Source: Blastococcus sp. TF02-09 (GTDB lineage Bacteria; Actinomycetota; Actinomycetes; Mycobacteriales; Geodermatophilaceae). From it: 64,000 bases of DNA. The notes beneath the pieces were generated by a model, which was given only the letters and a program-made list of their open reading frames with translations, had not been told where the DNA came from and did not search any database. Position numbers and translations under genes: made by a program. Below are positions 7,469 through 15,835 of this stretch, one piece after another (position 1 is the first letter of the stretch; every line of letters starts with the position of its first letter). The stretch is taken from NCBI RefSeq assembly GCF_003319105.1, contig NZ_QOHH01000006.1:1-64000 (forward strand), read 5' to 3'.

Positions 7469-8779
7469 GTGACAGCAGCCGGAACCGCACTGACCCTGAG
7501 GCACCCGGTCGAGCGGTTCACGCTGGACAACGGGCTGCGCGTCGTCCTCGCCCCGGACCGCAGCGTGCCCGTCGTGGCGGTGAGCGTCTTCTACGACGTC
7601 GGGATGCGCAACGAGCCGGAGGGCCGCACCGGCTTCGCCCACCTCTTCGAGCACATGATGTTCCAGGGGTCGGCGCACGTGCCGAAGATGGAGCACGCCC
7701 GTCTCGTGCAGGCCGCGGGCGGCACGTTTAACGGCTCGACCCACCAGGACTACACGAACTACTTCGAGGCGCTGCCGGCCGAGGCGCTCGAGCGCGCCCT
7801 CTTCCTCGAGGCCGACCGCATGGCGGCGCCGGCCATCACCGAGGAGAACCTCCGCAACCAGATCGACGTGGTCAAGGAGGAGATCCGGGTCAACGTGCTC
7901 AACCGGCCCTACGGCGCCTTCCCGTGGCTGCAGCTGCCGCCCGTCGCCTTCGCGAGCTTCGCCAACACCCACGACGGCTACGGCTCCTTCGTCGACCTCG
8001 AGTCCTCGACCGTCGACGACGCCACCGACTTCTTCTCGCGCTACTACGCCCCGGGGAACGCCGTCCTGTGCATCGGCGGTGACCTCGACGTCGCCGAGAC
8101 CGAGCGGCTCGTGCAGCGCTGGTTCGGGCCCGTCGCCGCCCGGGAGGTGCCGCCCACCCCGCGCACCGGCGAGCCCCTGCCGACGTCGGTGCGCTCGGCG
8201 GTCGTCGAGGATCGGCTGGCCACCGCACCGGCCGTGGCCCTCGGCTGGCGGATGCCCGACCCGGTCGCGCAGTTCGACGAGTACCTGGGCACGGTGCTGC
8301 TGGCCGAGCTGCTCAGCGAGGGCGACGCGTCCCGCCTGGAGCGCCGGCTGATCCACGACGACCGCACCGCCATCGCGCAGAGCAGCTACGTCGGGCTGTT
8401 CGGCGACCCCTTCGACGTCCGGGACGCCACCCTGCTCACCACCCAGGTGCACCATCCCGCCGGCGTCCCGGTCGAGCGGGTCACCGCCGCCGTGCACGAG
8501 GAGATCGCCCGCATCGGCACCGACGGCGTCCCCGCCGACGAGCTGCGCCGGGTGCAGGCGCGCACCGAGGCCCAGCTGCTGCGCCAGGCCGACTCGGTCC
8601 TGGGCCGCACGCTCGCCTTCGCCGCCGCCGAGCTGGTGCACGGGCGGGCCGAGCTGGCCGGCGAGCTCGCCGCCCGGCTGGCCGCGGTCACCCCCGAGCA
8701 GGTGCAGGCCGCGGCCCGGGCGCTGGATCCGGGCACCGTCGCCCAGCTCGAGCTGCGCCCGGCGGGAGGCCGGGCATGA
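7469..8779 (+). CDS. M16 zinc peptidase, catalytic subunit
   Basis: A 436-residue insulinase-family metallopeptidase. The inverted zinc motif HLFEH lies at residues ~58-62 with the downstream metal glutamate expected in the EEIRVN region. The length is that of the half-size M16B/C subunits that act as a pair. Its partner gene overlaps it by ATGA, so the two are translationally coupled and probably form a heterodimer like processing peptidases. No signal peptide is evident, so it should act in the cytoplasm on peptides. The GTG start follows TAGGGT by seven bases (leaderless type). Confidence 0.93.
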   Translation: MTAAGTALTLRHPVERFTLDNGLRVVLAPDRSVPVVAVSVFYDVGMRNEPEGRTGFAHLFEHMMFQGSAHVPKMEHARLVQAAGGTFNGSTHQDYTNYFEALPAEALERALFLEADRMAAPAITEENLRNQIDVVKEEIRVNVLNRPYGAFPWLQLPPVAFASFANTHDGYGSFVDLESSTVDDATDFFSRYYAPGNAVLCIGGDLDVAETERLVQRWFGPVAAREVPPTPRTGEPLPTSVRSAVVEDRLATAPAVALGWRMPDPVAQFDEYLGTVLLAELLSEGDASRLERRLIHDDRTAIAQSSYVGLFGDPFDVRDATLLTTQVHHPAGVPVERVTAAVHEEIARIGTDGVPADELRRVQARTEAQLLRQADSVLGRTLAFAAAELVHGRAELAGELAARLAAVTPEQVQAAARALDPGTVAQLELRPAGGRA

Positions 8780-10137
8780 GCGCCGCGCTGGACCTCTCCC
8801 TGATCCCGCCGCTGGGCGAGCCCCGCCCGCAGCCGGTCCCGGCCGCCTCGGAGACCACCCTCGACAACGGGCTGCGCGTCGTGGTCGTGCCGCGGCCGGG
8901 CGTGCCGCTGATCGAGCTGCGGTTGCGCGTGCCGTTCGCCGCCCCGAGCGCGGCCGCCGCCGAGGCGCACAGCGCCGCGGCGTCGGTCCTCGCCGGCGCG
9001 GTGCTGCTCGGCACCGCCTCCCACGACCAGACCGGCATCGCGCAGCTGCTCCAGGGCCACGGCGCGGAGCTGTCCGTGTCGTCGGACAGCGACCGGCTGC
9101 TGTTCGGCACGACGCTGCTGCCCGGCGGCCTGCGCCCGGTGCTCGGCGTGCTGGCCGAGCTGCTCACCTCCGCCACGTACCCGGCCGACGGCGTCGAGGG
9201 CGAGCGGGACCGGCTGGCGGAGCGGATCACCATCGCGCTGTCGCAGCCGTCGGTCCTGGCCCGAGCGGCGCTCAGCGCCCGCCGCTTCGCCGGGCACCCG
9301 TACGCGGTCTCGCTCCCGGACCCCGCGCTGGTCACGGCGATCGGCGCGGACGACCTGCGCCGGCTGCACGCCGAACGGGTGCTGCCCGCCGGCAGCACGC
9401 TGGTCCTGGTCGGCGAGCTGGACCCGGCCGCCGCCACCGACGCCGTCGCCGAGGCGCTGGCCGGCTGGACCGGGACCGGCACCGCCCAGGAGTCCGCCCC
9501 GGCGACCACGCTGCACTCCTCGGTCCCCGAGCTGGTCGACCGTCCCGGCGCCGTGCAGTCCAACATCCGGCTCGGCGGCCCCGCGCCCACCCGCACCGAT
9601 CCCGACCTGGCCGCGGTCCGGCTGGCCGCGATGGTCTTCGGTGGCTACTTCTCCTCCCGCCTGGTCGAGAACATCCGGGAGCGGCGCGGCTACAGCTACA
9701 GCCCGCGCAGCTCCGTGGAGCACCAGACCGGCGCGGCGTCGTTCCTCGTCGAGGCCGACGTCGCCACCGAGGTGACCGGCCCGGCGCTCATGGAGACGGT
9801 CTACGAGCTCGGCCGGATGGCGCTGACCCCGGTCACCGAGGCGGAGCTGGACGCCGCCCGCCGCTACGTGCTGGGCAGCATGGCGCTGTCGACGGCGACC
9901 CACGCCGGGCTGGCGAGCACGCTGTCCGCCCTGGTCGGAGCGGGCCTCCCGGTCAGGTGGCTGGCCGAGCACCAGCAGGCGCTGGAGGCGGTGACCGTCG
10001 ACCAGGTCCAGGAGGTCTCCCGCCGCCACCTCGCCCCGGGCGCCCTCACCGCCGTCGTGGTCGGCGACGCCGAGGTGGCCGAGGCGCAGCTGGCCGCGCT
10101 CGGGCCGCTCACCGTCCGACGGGCCGGCGGCGCGTGA
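8776..10137 (+). CDS. M16 peptidase-like protein, non-catalytic subunit
   Basis: A 453-residue M16-fold protein without HxxEH: the corresponding segment reads AAAEAHSAAAS. It keeps the glycine-rich and R/Y substrate-binding motif RRGYSYSPRS near residue 300, which the catalytic partner lacks. This division of labour is typical of two-component M16 peptidases. Start ATG overlaps the partner's TGA; its own TGA overlaps the GTG of nudC. The three genes therefore form one operon. Confidence 0.92.
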   Translation: MSAALDLSLIPPLGEPRPQPVPAASETTLDNGLRVVVVPRPGVPLIELRLRVPFAAPSAAAAEAHSAAASVLAGAVLLGTASHDQTGIAQLLQGHGAELSVSSDSDRLLFGTTLLPGGLRPVLGVLAELLTSATYPADGVEGERDRLAERITIALSQPSVLARAALSARRFAGHPYAVSLPDPALVTAIGADDLRRLHAERVLPAGSTLVLVGELDPAAATDAVAEALAGWTGTGTAQESAPATTLHSSVPELVDRPGAVQSNIRLGGPAPTRTDPDLAAVRLAAMVFGGYFSSRLVENIRERRGYSYSPRSSVEHQTGAASFLVEADVATEVTGPALMETVYELGRMALTPVTEAELDAARRYVLGSMALSTATHAGLASTLSALVGAGLPVRWLAEHQQALEAVTVDQVQEVSRRHLAPGALTAVVVGDAEVAEAQLAALGPLTVRRAGGA

Positions 10138-11111
10138 CCGTCCCCGCCGCCGGCGGCAGCACCCCCGCGGACAACCCGGACCGCATGACGGCACCGGCGT
10201 CGTCGTGGCCGGACGGCACGACGCCGTCGTCCGGGGGCGTGCCCGTCCTGTCCCGCGTCGCCCACGACCGGGCACACCTCGCCCGCGCGCTGCCCGACCC
10301 GACCCGCGGCCGCCCGGTCCGGGTGCTCACCGTCGACGTCCAGCGCACCGTGCCGGTCCGCGAGACCCCCGACGGTCCGGAGCTGCTGTGGGAGGAACGG
10401 CCCGAGCTGCCCGCGGGCGCGATCTTCCTGGGCGAGGCCGACGGCGTCCCCTACGCGGCGGTCCGCGGCGAGCGGGCGCTCACCGTGGGCGGGCAGCCGG
10501 TGGACGCCTGGTCCGGGCTGCGCGACCTGGGCACCGTGCTGGGCGACCGCGACGCCGGGCTGCTCGTGCAGGCCATCGGCATCATCGAGTGGCACGAGCG
10601 CAACCGCTTCAGCCCGCTGACCGGAGCGCCGACCACCGTCGAGCGGGCCGGCTGGGTGCAGCGGGACAGCTCGACGGGGATGGACATCTTCCCCCGCACC
10701 GACCCCGCCGTGATCATGCTCGTCCACGACGGGGCGGGGCGCCTGGTGCTGGGCCGGCAGGCGATCTGGCCGCCCGGGCGGTACTCGATCCTCGCCGGCT
10801 TCGTGGAGCCCGGGGAGTCCGCGGAAGCCGCCGTCGTCCGCGAGGTCGAGGAGGAGGTGGGGCTGCGCGTCACCGACGTCCGCTACGTGGGCAGCCAGCC
10901 CTGGCCGTTCCCGCAGTCGCTGATGCTGGGGTTCGTGGCCCGCGCGGAGTCCGCGGGTGAGCTCGTCCTCGACCCGGACGAGATCGAGGAGGCGCACTGG
11001 TTCTCCCGCGAGCAGCTGCTCGCCGGAGAGGGGCTGTCGGCCCTGCCCCCGGCGGTCTCGATCGCCCGGAACATCATCGACCGCTGGCTGGCCGGCGAGT
11101 TCGACAGCTAG
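10134..11111 (+). CDS. nudC: NAD(+) diphosphatase NudC-type Nudix hydrolase
   Basis: A 325-residue enzyme predicted to cleave NAD(H) to NMN(H) and AMP and possibly to remove NAD caps from RNA. The Nudix box GFVEPGESAEAAVVREVEEE begins near residue 222 and is followed by the NudC-diagnostic SQPWPFPQS. The zinc-ribbon region normally carrying four cysteines reads HERNRFSPLTGAPTTVERAG, with no cysteine at all. The GTG at 10134 overlaps the upstream stop (GTGA); an ATG at 10185 is the alternative. It ends on a CTAG shared with the convergent gene. NudC neighbours mycoredoxin and uvrD2 in mycobacteria too. Confidence 0.92.
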   Translation: MTVPAAGGSTPADNPDRMTAPASSWPDGTTPSSGGVPVLSRVAHDRAHLARALPDPTRGRPVRVLTVDVQRTVPVRETPDGPELLWEERPELPAGAIFLGEADGVPYAAVRGERALTVGGQPVDAWSGLRDLGTVLGDRDAGLLVQAIGIIEWHERNRFSPLTGAPTTVERAGWVQRDSSTGMDIFPRTDPAVIMLVHDGAGRLVLGRQAIWPPGRYSILAGFVEPGESAEAAVVREVEEEVGLRVTDVRYVGSQPWPFPQSLMLGFVARAESAGELVLDPDEIEEAHWFSREQLLAGEGLSALPPAVSIARNIIDRWLAGEFDS

Positions 11112-11758
11112 GCGAACCGGCCGCCGAGCACGAGGGCCGGGCGGTCGGCGTGGTCGGCCAGCACCACGGCGTCGGCGAGGGCCACGGGGTCCACCTCGTC
11201 GTCGTAGCGGTCGAAGGCCGGCAGCGCCCACGCCTGGTCCGCCGGCGTGCGACGGCGGCGCGCGGCCGGAGCCACCCGCAGGTGGACCACGACGTCGAAG
11301 GGCAGCCCGATGCCCTGCAGCAGCGCTCCGGCGACCAGCAGGACACCGCCGGCCGGCCCGGGCTGCCGGGGAGCGCGGACGGCGCGGTCGCGGTCCAGGT
11401 CCCACAGCTGCGGCAGGTAGTGGCCCGACCCGCCCGGCCCGAGCGGAGCGAGCACCTCGCGGGTGAGGGCGCCGGCGTCCAGCCAGTCGGTGTAGCGGGC
11501 GTCGGGATCGGTCCGGCCGTGCTCCAGCCGCAGCGACGCCGGGCGGTAGAAGCCGTCGGCGCGGACGACCGCGGCGCTGCGCCCGCGGGCGGGCAGGCGC
11601 TCGGCGACCTCCTCGGCCAGCCTCTCCGGCGCGGCGAGCTCGGGGCCGTCGACGGCGACGCGCAGCGCAGTGGCGCCCGGTTCCGGGGGCAGGTCGGCCA
11701 GCAGCGCGGCGAGACGATCGGCCAGCGCAGCGGGGGAGAGCGGAACGGGAGAGGTCAG
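11108..11758 (-). CDS. Uridine-kinase-like protein lacking a P-loop; probable CTG start
   Basis: A reading frame of about 216 residues resembles actinobacterial uridine/nucleoside kinase family proteins, with RADGFYRPASLRLEHG, YTDWLDAGAL and LLQGIGLPFDVVVHLRV in the expected order. The Walker A region is VAVDGPELAAPERLAEE, with no GxxGK[ST], so ATP binding is doubtful. No ATG or GTG exists in frame until 11455, which would drop the conserved first half. The best full-length start is a CTG at 11756-11758, overlapping the TGA of the ANTAR gene as CTGA. A shorter GTG start at 11455 (115 residues) is the conventional alternative. Confidence 0.65.
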   Translation of the reverse strand: MTSPVPLSPAALADRLAALLADLPPEPGATALRVAVDGPELAAPERLAEEVAERLPARGRSAAVVRADGFYRPASLRLEHGRTDPDARYTDWLDAGALTREVLAPLGPGGSGHYLPQLWDLDRDRAVRAPRQPGPAGGVLLVAGALLQGIGLPFDVVVHLRVAPAARRRRTPADQAWALPAFDRYDDEVDPVALADAVVLADHADRPALVLGGRFA

Positions 11759-12318
11759 GACCGGCCGTCCGCCACGACCACCGGGCAGGGGGGATCGGCG
11801 GCCGGCGGGGCGTCTGCCGCCAGGCCGTCCAGGACCTCCCGGGCCAGCTCCGCGACGGGCCGGCCCTGCGAGCGCGCGTTCCGGCGCAGCTCCTCGAAGG
11901 CGGCGCGGGCGCTGAGCGCGTGCCGCTCGGCCAGCACCCCGATGGCACGCTCGGTGGCCACCCGCGCGGCCAGGGCGTGCTCCAGCTGGGACACCGTGCG
12001 CTCCAGCGCGGCGATCCGCAGCGCCGCCTCGTCCACCACGGCGGCGCCGGCCGAAACCGCCGTCCCGCGGGCGGACCGGCGGGCGGAGCGGTCGGGCTCG
12101 GGCAGCGCGCCGAACTCCTCGGCGACCAGGTCGGCCAGCGACATCCCCTCGACGAGGTCCCCGACGGGCTCGCTGCCGTCCGCCGACCGGACGGCCCAGC
12201 CCCCGGGCGTACGGGTCAGCGCCACCGGCGCGTGGACGGTGTCGGTGTCCGGGTCCTCCGGGTCACCCGCCGCGACCGAGCGTGACTGCCCGTTCCAGGG
12301 GCGGGGACCGGGGATCAC
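11755..12318 (-). CDS. ANTAR domain protein
   Basis: A 187-residue protein ending in an ANTAR RNA-binding domain (about residues 115-175: LEHALAARVATERAIGVLAE, then HALSARAAFEELRRNARSQG). ANTAR domains bind paired hairpins in nascent RNA and stop termination. The N-terminal ~100 residues show no GAF or receiver domain I can recognise, so the input is unknown. It is the middle gene of a leftward operon: mycoredoxin ends eight bases upstream and the kinase-like gene overlaps its stop. The window also encodes a PdtaS-type kinase (56846), whose usual partner PdtaR has an ANTAR domain, but this protein has no phosphoacceptor domain. Confidence 0.85.
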   Translation of the reverse strand: MIPGPRPWNGQSRSVAAGDPEDPDTDTVHAPVALTRTPGGWAVRSADGSEPVGDLVEGMSLADLVAEEFGALPEPDRSARRSARGTAVSAGAAVVDEAALRIAALERTVSQLEHALAARVATERAIGVLAERHALSARAAFEELRRNARSQGRPVAELAREVLDGLAADAPPAADPPCPVVVADGRS

Positions 12319-12325
12319 GGGAGCG

Positions 12326-12592
12326 TCATGCCTCCGCGGCCGCGGCGAGCTGCGCCTTGACCTGGTCGATGCTCGGATTGGTCAGTGCGGTGCCGTCGGC
12401 GAAGATCAGCGTCGGCACAGTGCGGTTGCCACCGTTGGCGTTCATCACCAGGTCGGCGGCCTTCTCGTCGGCCTCGATGTCGACCTCGGCGAAGTCGATG
12501 CCCTCGATCTGCATGAGCTTCTTCAGCCGGACGCAGTAGCCGCACCACGTGGTGGTGTACATCGTCACGCCGGTGGCGGGGGTGGTGGTCAT
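12326..12592 (-). CDS. mrx1: Mycoredoxin (glutaredoxin-like)
   Basis: An 88-residue thioredoxin-fold protein with the active site TTWCGYC near residues 14-20 and the cis-proline loop TVPTLIFADG. This is the actinobacterial mycoredoxin type, which reduces mixed disulfides between proteins and mycothiol. The ATG at 12592 gives the family's usual length; an in-frame ATG at 12622 adds ten residues. It is first in the operon with the ANTAR and kinase-like genes and divergent from uvrD2, the same neighbour as in M. tuberculosis. Confidence 0.92.
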   Translation of the reverse strand: MTTTPATGVTMYTTTWCGYCVRLKKLMQIEGIDFAEVDIEADEKAADLVMNANGGNRTVPTLIFADGTALTNPSIDQVKAQLAAAAEA

Positions 12593-12747
12593 CGAGGTGG
12601 AGTCTCCCTGCTGGTTCGTCATGGGTCCACCCCCCCGGGAGGGCGTACCGCACGGTGTTCCCAGGTGAACGCGGCCGTCCTGGGGATGCTTCCCCATGAC
12701 GTCGGTGCCGGCTGGGAGGATCGCTACGTGACACGGACGAGGACCCG

Positions 12748-14757
12748 ATGAGTGCGGCCATCCGATCGGGGTCCCGCGCGGAGGACGTCCTCGCCGGGCT
12801 CGACGAGGAGCAGCGCGCAGCGGCGCAGGCCGTCACCGGACCGGTCTGCATCCTGGCCGGCGCGGGCACCGGCAAGACGCGCACGATCACCCACCGCATC
12901 GCCTACGGCGTGCACACCGGCGTCTTCGTCCCCGAGCAGGTCCTCGCGGTCACCTTCACCGCCCGCGCCGCCGGCGAGCTCCGCACCCGTCTCCAGGCCC
13001 TCGACGTCGGCGGGGTGCAGGCGCGCACCTTCCACGCCGCCGCCATGCGGCAGCTGCGCTACTTCGCGCCGCGCGTGCTCGGCGGGCCGATGCCGCCGCT
13101 GATCGAGAACAAGCTCCGCGTCGTGGCGACGGCGGCCGCGCGCCACCGGCTCACCACCGACCGCACGAGCCTGCGCGACCTGGCCAGCGAGATCGAGTGG
13201 GCCAAGACCACGCTGGCCACGCCGGAGGACTACCCGGCCCGCGCGAAGACCGCCGGCCGCGAGCCCCCGTTCGAGGCCGCCGCGGTCGCCGCCGTCTACG
13301 CCAGCTACGAGCAGGCCAAGGAGCGCGACGGCGCCCTGGACTTCGAGGACCTGCTGCTGGTCACCGCCTACGCGCTCGAGGGGCACCCCGACGTCGCCCG
13401 GGCGGTCCGTGACCAGTACAAGCACTTCGTCGTCGACGAGTACCAGGACGTCAACCCGCTGCAGCAGCGGCTGCTCGACGCGTGGCTGGGCGGCCGGGCC
13501 GAGGTCTGCGTCGTGGGCGACCCGAACCAGACCATCTACTCCTTCACCGGCGCCGACCCCGACTACCTGCTGGGCTTCGCCGACCGCTATCCCGACGCCG
13601 AGGTGGTCAAGCTCGAGCGGGACTACCGCTCCACGCCGCAGGTGGTCGGCCTGGCCAACCGGCTGATCGGCATGGCTCCGCGGCGCAAGGGCCTGCCGGG
13701 GCTGCGCCTGCTCGGCCAGCGGGCCGACGCGGTGGAACCCTCGTTCGTCGAGCACCCCGACGAGCCGGCCGAGGCCGACGCCGTCGCCGCCCGCTGCAAG
13801 GCGCTGATCGACGAGGGCATGCCGGCGTCGGAGATCGCCGTGCTGTTCCGCATCAACGCCCAGTCCCAGGTCTACGAGAACGCGCTGGCCGCCGTCGGCG
13901 TCCCGTACGTGCTCAAGGGCGGCGAGCGGTTCTTCGAGCGGCCGGAGGTGCGCGAGGCCGTGCTGCTCCTGCGCGGAGCGGCCGCCGGAGGCAGCGAGCC
14001 GGGCATGCTCGTGCCCGCGGTGCGCGACGTCCTGGCCTCCACCGGCTGGGTCGAGCACCGTCCTCCGGCCGGGGGAGCGGCGCGTGACCGCTGGCAGTCG
14101 CTGGCGGCGCTGGTCGACCTCGCCGTCGACCTGGTCGCGGAGAACCCGTCGCTGGACCTGCCCGGCTTCGTCACCCACCTGGCCCAGCGCGCCGACGCCC
14201 AGCACGCGCCCACCGTGCAGGGGGTCACCCTGGCCTCGATGCACGCGGCCAAGGGCCTGGAGTGGGACGCCGTCTTCGTCGTCGGACTGGTCGACGGTGT
14301 CGTGCCCATCGCCCAGTCGCTGGCGCGCCCCGACGCGGTGGAGGAGGAGCGGCGGCTGCTCTACGTGGCGGTGACCCGCGCCCGGGAGCAGCTGGTCCTG
14401 TCCTGGTCGCTGTCCCGCAACCCCGGAGGCAAGCGGGCGCGACCGCGCAGCCGGTTCCTCACCGGCCTGGCGCCGGACTCCGGGCCCACCGCGCCGCCGG
14501 CCCGCAAGGCCGGCAAGCGGCCCAAGGTGGTGCTCGAGGGGCAGGCCGGGGAGCTGTTCGAGCGGCTGAGGGCGTGGCGCAGCCAGGCCGCGCAGGCGCA
14601 GTCCGTCCCCGCCTACGTCGTGTTCACCGACGCCACCCTGCAGGCCATCGCCGAGACCCGGCCGGCCACCCTGCGGGAGCTTTCGGGGCTGCCGGGCATC
14701 GGCGCCCGCAAGCTCGAGCTCTACGGCGAGGACGTCCTCGCCGCCGTCACCGGTTGA
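12748..14757 (+). CDS. uvrD2: ATP-dependent DNA helicase UvrD2
   Basis: A 669-residue superfamily 1 helicase. Walker A is GAGTGKT (residues ~38-44), motif II is VVDEYQDVN, motif III is GDPNQTIYSF, and the VTRAREQL region supplies motif VI. The C-terminal ~75 residues form an HRDC domain (FTDATLQAIAETRPATLREL and on), the feature that separates UvrD2 from UvrD1. The tetracysteine linker described for mycobacterial UvrD2 is not seen. The ATG follows GGACGAGGA. The location between mycoredoxin and whiB7 is conserved. Confidence 0.95.
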   Translation: MSAAIRSGSRAEDVLAGLDEEQRAAAQAVTGPVCILAGAGTGKTRTITHRIAYGVHTGVFVPEQVLAVTFTARAAGELRTRLQALDVGGVQARTFHAAAMRQLRYFAPRVLGGPMPPLIENKLRVVATAAARHRLTTDRTSLRDLASEIEWAKTTLATPEDYPARAKTAGREPPFEAAAVAAVYASYEQAKERDGALDFEDLLLVTAYALEGHPDVARAVRDQYKHFVVDEYQDVNPLQQRLLDAWLGGRAEVCVVGDPNQTIYSFTGADPDYLLGFADRYPDAEVVKLERDYRSTPQVVGLANRLIGMAPRRKGLPGLRLLGQRADAVEPSFVEHPDEPAEADAVAARCKALIDEGMPASEIAVLFRINAQSQVYENALAAVGVPYVLKGGERFFERPEVREAVLLLRGAAAGGSEPGMLVPAVRDVLASTGWVEHRPPAGGAARDRWQSLAALVDLAVDLVAENPSLDLPGFVTHLAQRADAQHAPTVQGVTLASMHAAKGLEWDAVFVVGLVDGVVPIAQSLARPDAVEEERRLLYVAVTRAREQLVLSWSLSRNPGGKRARPRSRFLTGLAPDSGPTAPPARKAGKRPKVVLEGQAGELFERLRAWRSQAAQAQSVPAYVVFTDATLQAIAETRPATLRELSGLPGIGARKLELYGEDVLAAVTG

Positions 14758-14828
14758 GGCCCCCAACGCCTCGCCGGGGTGGGCCGACCGGCGCCGTCAC
14801 ACGGTTCGGGACGTCGTCGTTAATTCGT

Positions 14829-14858
14829 TTGACCGCGTCCGAACCGCCCGCCTAGTGT
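14829..14858 (+). promoter_or_regulatory. whiB7 promoter with AT-rich element upstream of -35
   Basis: TTGACC (14829-14834) and TAGTGT (14853-14858) are spaced by 18 bases, a good vegetative-type promoter. Directly upstream of the -35 is the AT-rich run gttaattcg (14819-14827), rare in this GC-rich window. WhiB7 is known to bind AT-rich DNA just upstream of -35 hexamers through its AT-hook and to activate its own gene, so this is a likely autoregulated promoter. The predicted start of transcription is near 14865, giving a leader of about 530 nt. Confidence 0.7.
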
Positions 14859-14933
14859 CCTGAACCACACGAGCTGCACCCAGCCCGAGCACGGCTGTCC
14901 GGCCGAGTTCGCGACCCGGAAGGAGGGGTGGAC

Positions 14934-15254
14934 GTGATCAGCACGACGTGGACCGATGCCCCCGCCGGGTTCTCCGGCCCGGGCCGCACCGGCATGTCCC
15001 CGTACGCCTGCTCCTCCGTCGTCGACGGCGGCGTCGCCCGGACCGTCATGGCGCCCGCCGCGGCTCCGCTCTGGGGGACGGGTGTGCCCGTGGCAGCTCG
15101 CCTGCGCCCGATCGAGAAGCGCGGCATCGCCCACGAGTCCTTCCTCCAGGCACTCGTCGTCGCCACCCCGCTGATCGCCAGCACCGACACGACCGACATC
15201 CACCCCAACGCCACCACCCTCGGGATCCACCCCCCGGGGAGACCGCAGAGCTAA
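14934..15254 (+). CDS. Leader ORF of whiB7 (106 codons)
   Basis: A GTG at 14934 lies seven bases after AGGAGG (14921-14926), a far stronger ribosome-binding site than most here. The 106-residue product resembles no family I know and is rich in Ala, Thr, Pro and Ser. It ends 19 bases before the intrinsic terminator in the whiB7 leader. Mycobacterial and Streptomyces whiB7/wblC leaders carry a short upstream ORF whose slowed translation relieves termination; this frame is positioned to do the same but is unusually long. Whether the peptide is functional or only a ribosome sensor is unknown. Confidence 0.55.
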   Translation: MISTTWTDAPAGFSGPGRTGMSPYACSSVVDGGVARTVMAPAAAPLWGTGVPVAARLRPIEKRGIAHESFLQALVVATPLIASTDTTDIHPNATTLGIHPPGRPQS

Positions 15255-15273
15255 CCGCTCGCCGGTCCTCCTC

Positions 15274-15317
15274 GAGGCCGCGGAACCCGAACCGGGATCC
15301 GCGGCCTCTTCGTTTCT
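15274..15317 (+). terminator. Intrinsic terminator in the whiB7 leader (attenuator)
   Basis: Arms 15274-15284 (gaggccgcgga) and 15298-15308 are perfectly complementary over 11 bp. The loop holds three further possible G-C pairs, and ttcgtttct follows. It lies between the leader ORF and whiB7, on the same strand. In this position it should stop most transcripts before whiB7 unless translation upstream is disturbed, as known for whiB7 attenuation. Confidence 0.75.
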
Positions 15318-15392
15318 CCGCGGCACCCGGCCCCGACTTCGGTCGGCGGGCCACCGCCGGCCGTCAGACGACGAGCACGAGGAGGAGCGGCC

Positions 15393-15761
15393 GTGCCGCA
15401 CACGATCGAGCGCGCGACGACCCACTGCCGCACCGGCCAGCCCGGGGCCGGTGGCGGAACGCCGCCGTACGGGCCCCATCCGCCCCGCAGGTGGCCGCAG
15501 CCAGCACTGCCCCCGGCACCTGTCCGGCGCCCCGTGCCCTGCCGCGAGGAGGACCCCGAGCTCTGGTTCGCCGAGAGCCCGACCGTCCTCGAGCAGGCCA
15601 AGGCGCTGTGCACCACCTGCCCGCTCCGGGACGCCTGCCTGGCCGGTGCCCTGGACCGCGGCGAGCCGTGGGGCGTCTGGGGAGGGGAGATCTTCGACCG
15701 CGGGGTGGTCATTGCCCGCAAGCGCCCCCGTGGCCGTCCCCGGAAGGTGACCGCCGCGTGA
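15393..15761 (+). CDS. whiB7: Transcriptional regulator WhiB7
   Basis: A 122-residue Wbl protein. The four iron-sulfur cysteines are C50, C73, C76 and C82; the beta-turn GVWGGE is at ~94-99, and an AT-hook RPRGRPRK at ~111-118 identifies the WhiB7 class. It binds sigma factor region 4 and turns on intrinsic antibiotic-resistance genes when translation is inhibited. The N-terminal ~48 residues form a Pro-rich extension. The GTG start follows GAGGAG. The gene is preceded by an autoregulatory-type promoter, a leader ORF and an attenuator, and stands beside uvrD2 and an ABC1 kinase gene as in mycobacteria. Confidence 0.95.
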   Translation: MPHTIERATTHCRTGQPGAGGGTPPYGPHPPRRWPQPALPPAPVRRPVPCREEDPELWFAESPTVLEQAKALCTTCPLRDACLAGALDRGEPWGVWGGEIFDRGVVIARKRPRGRPRKVTAA

Positions 15762-15835
15762 GCACCGCAGAGCAGTCCGCCCTCGCCCGCCCGGCGGGGG
15801 CGTCCACACCAGCCACGAGAACCGAGGGAACGATC

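Noticed and set aside
12640-12665. A SigR-type promoter for mycoredoxin starting at GGGAAC on the minus strand
   Set aside because: No GTT occurs 17-20 bases downstream, so the second half of the consensus is missing.
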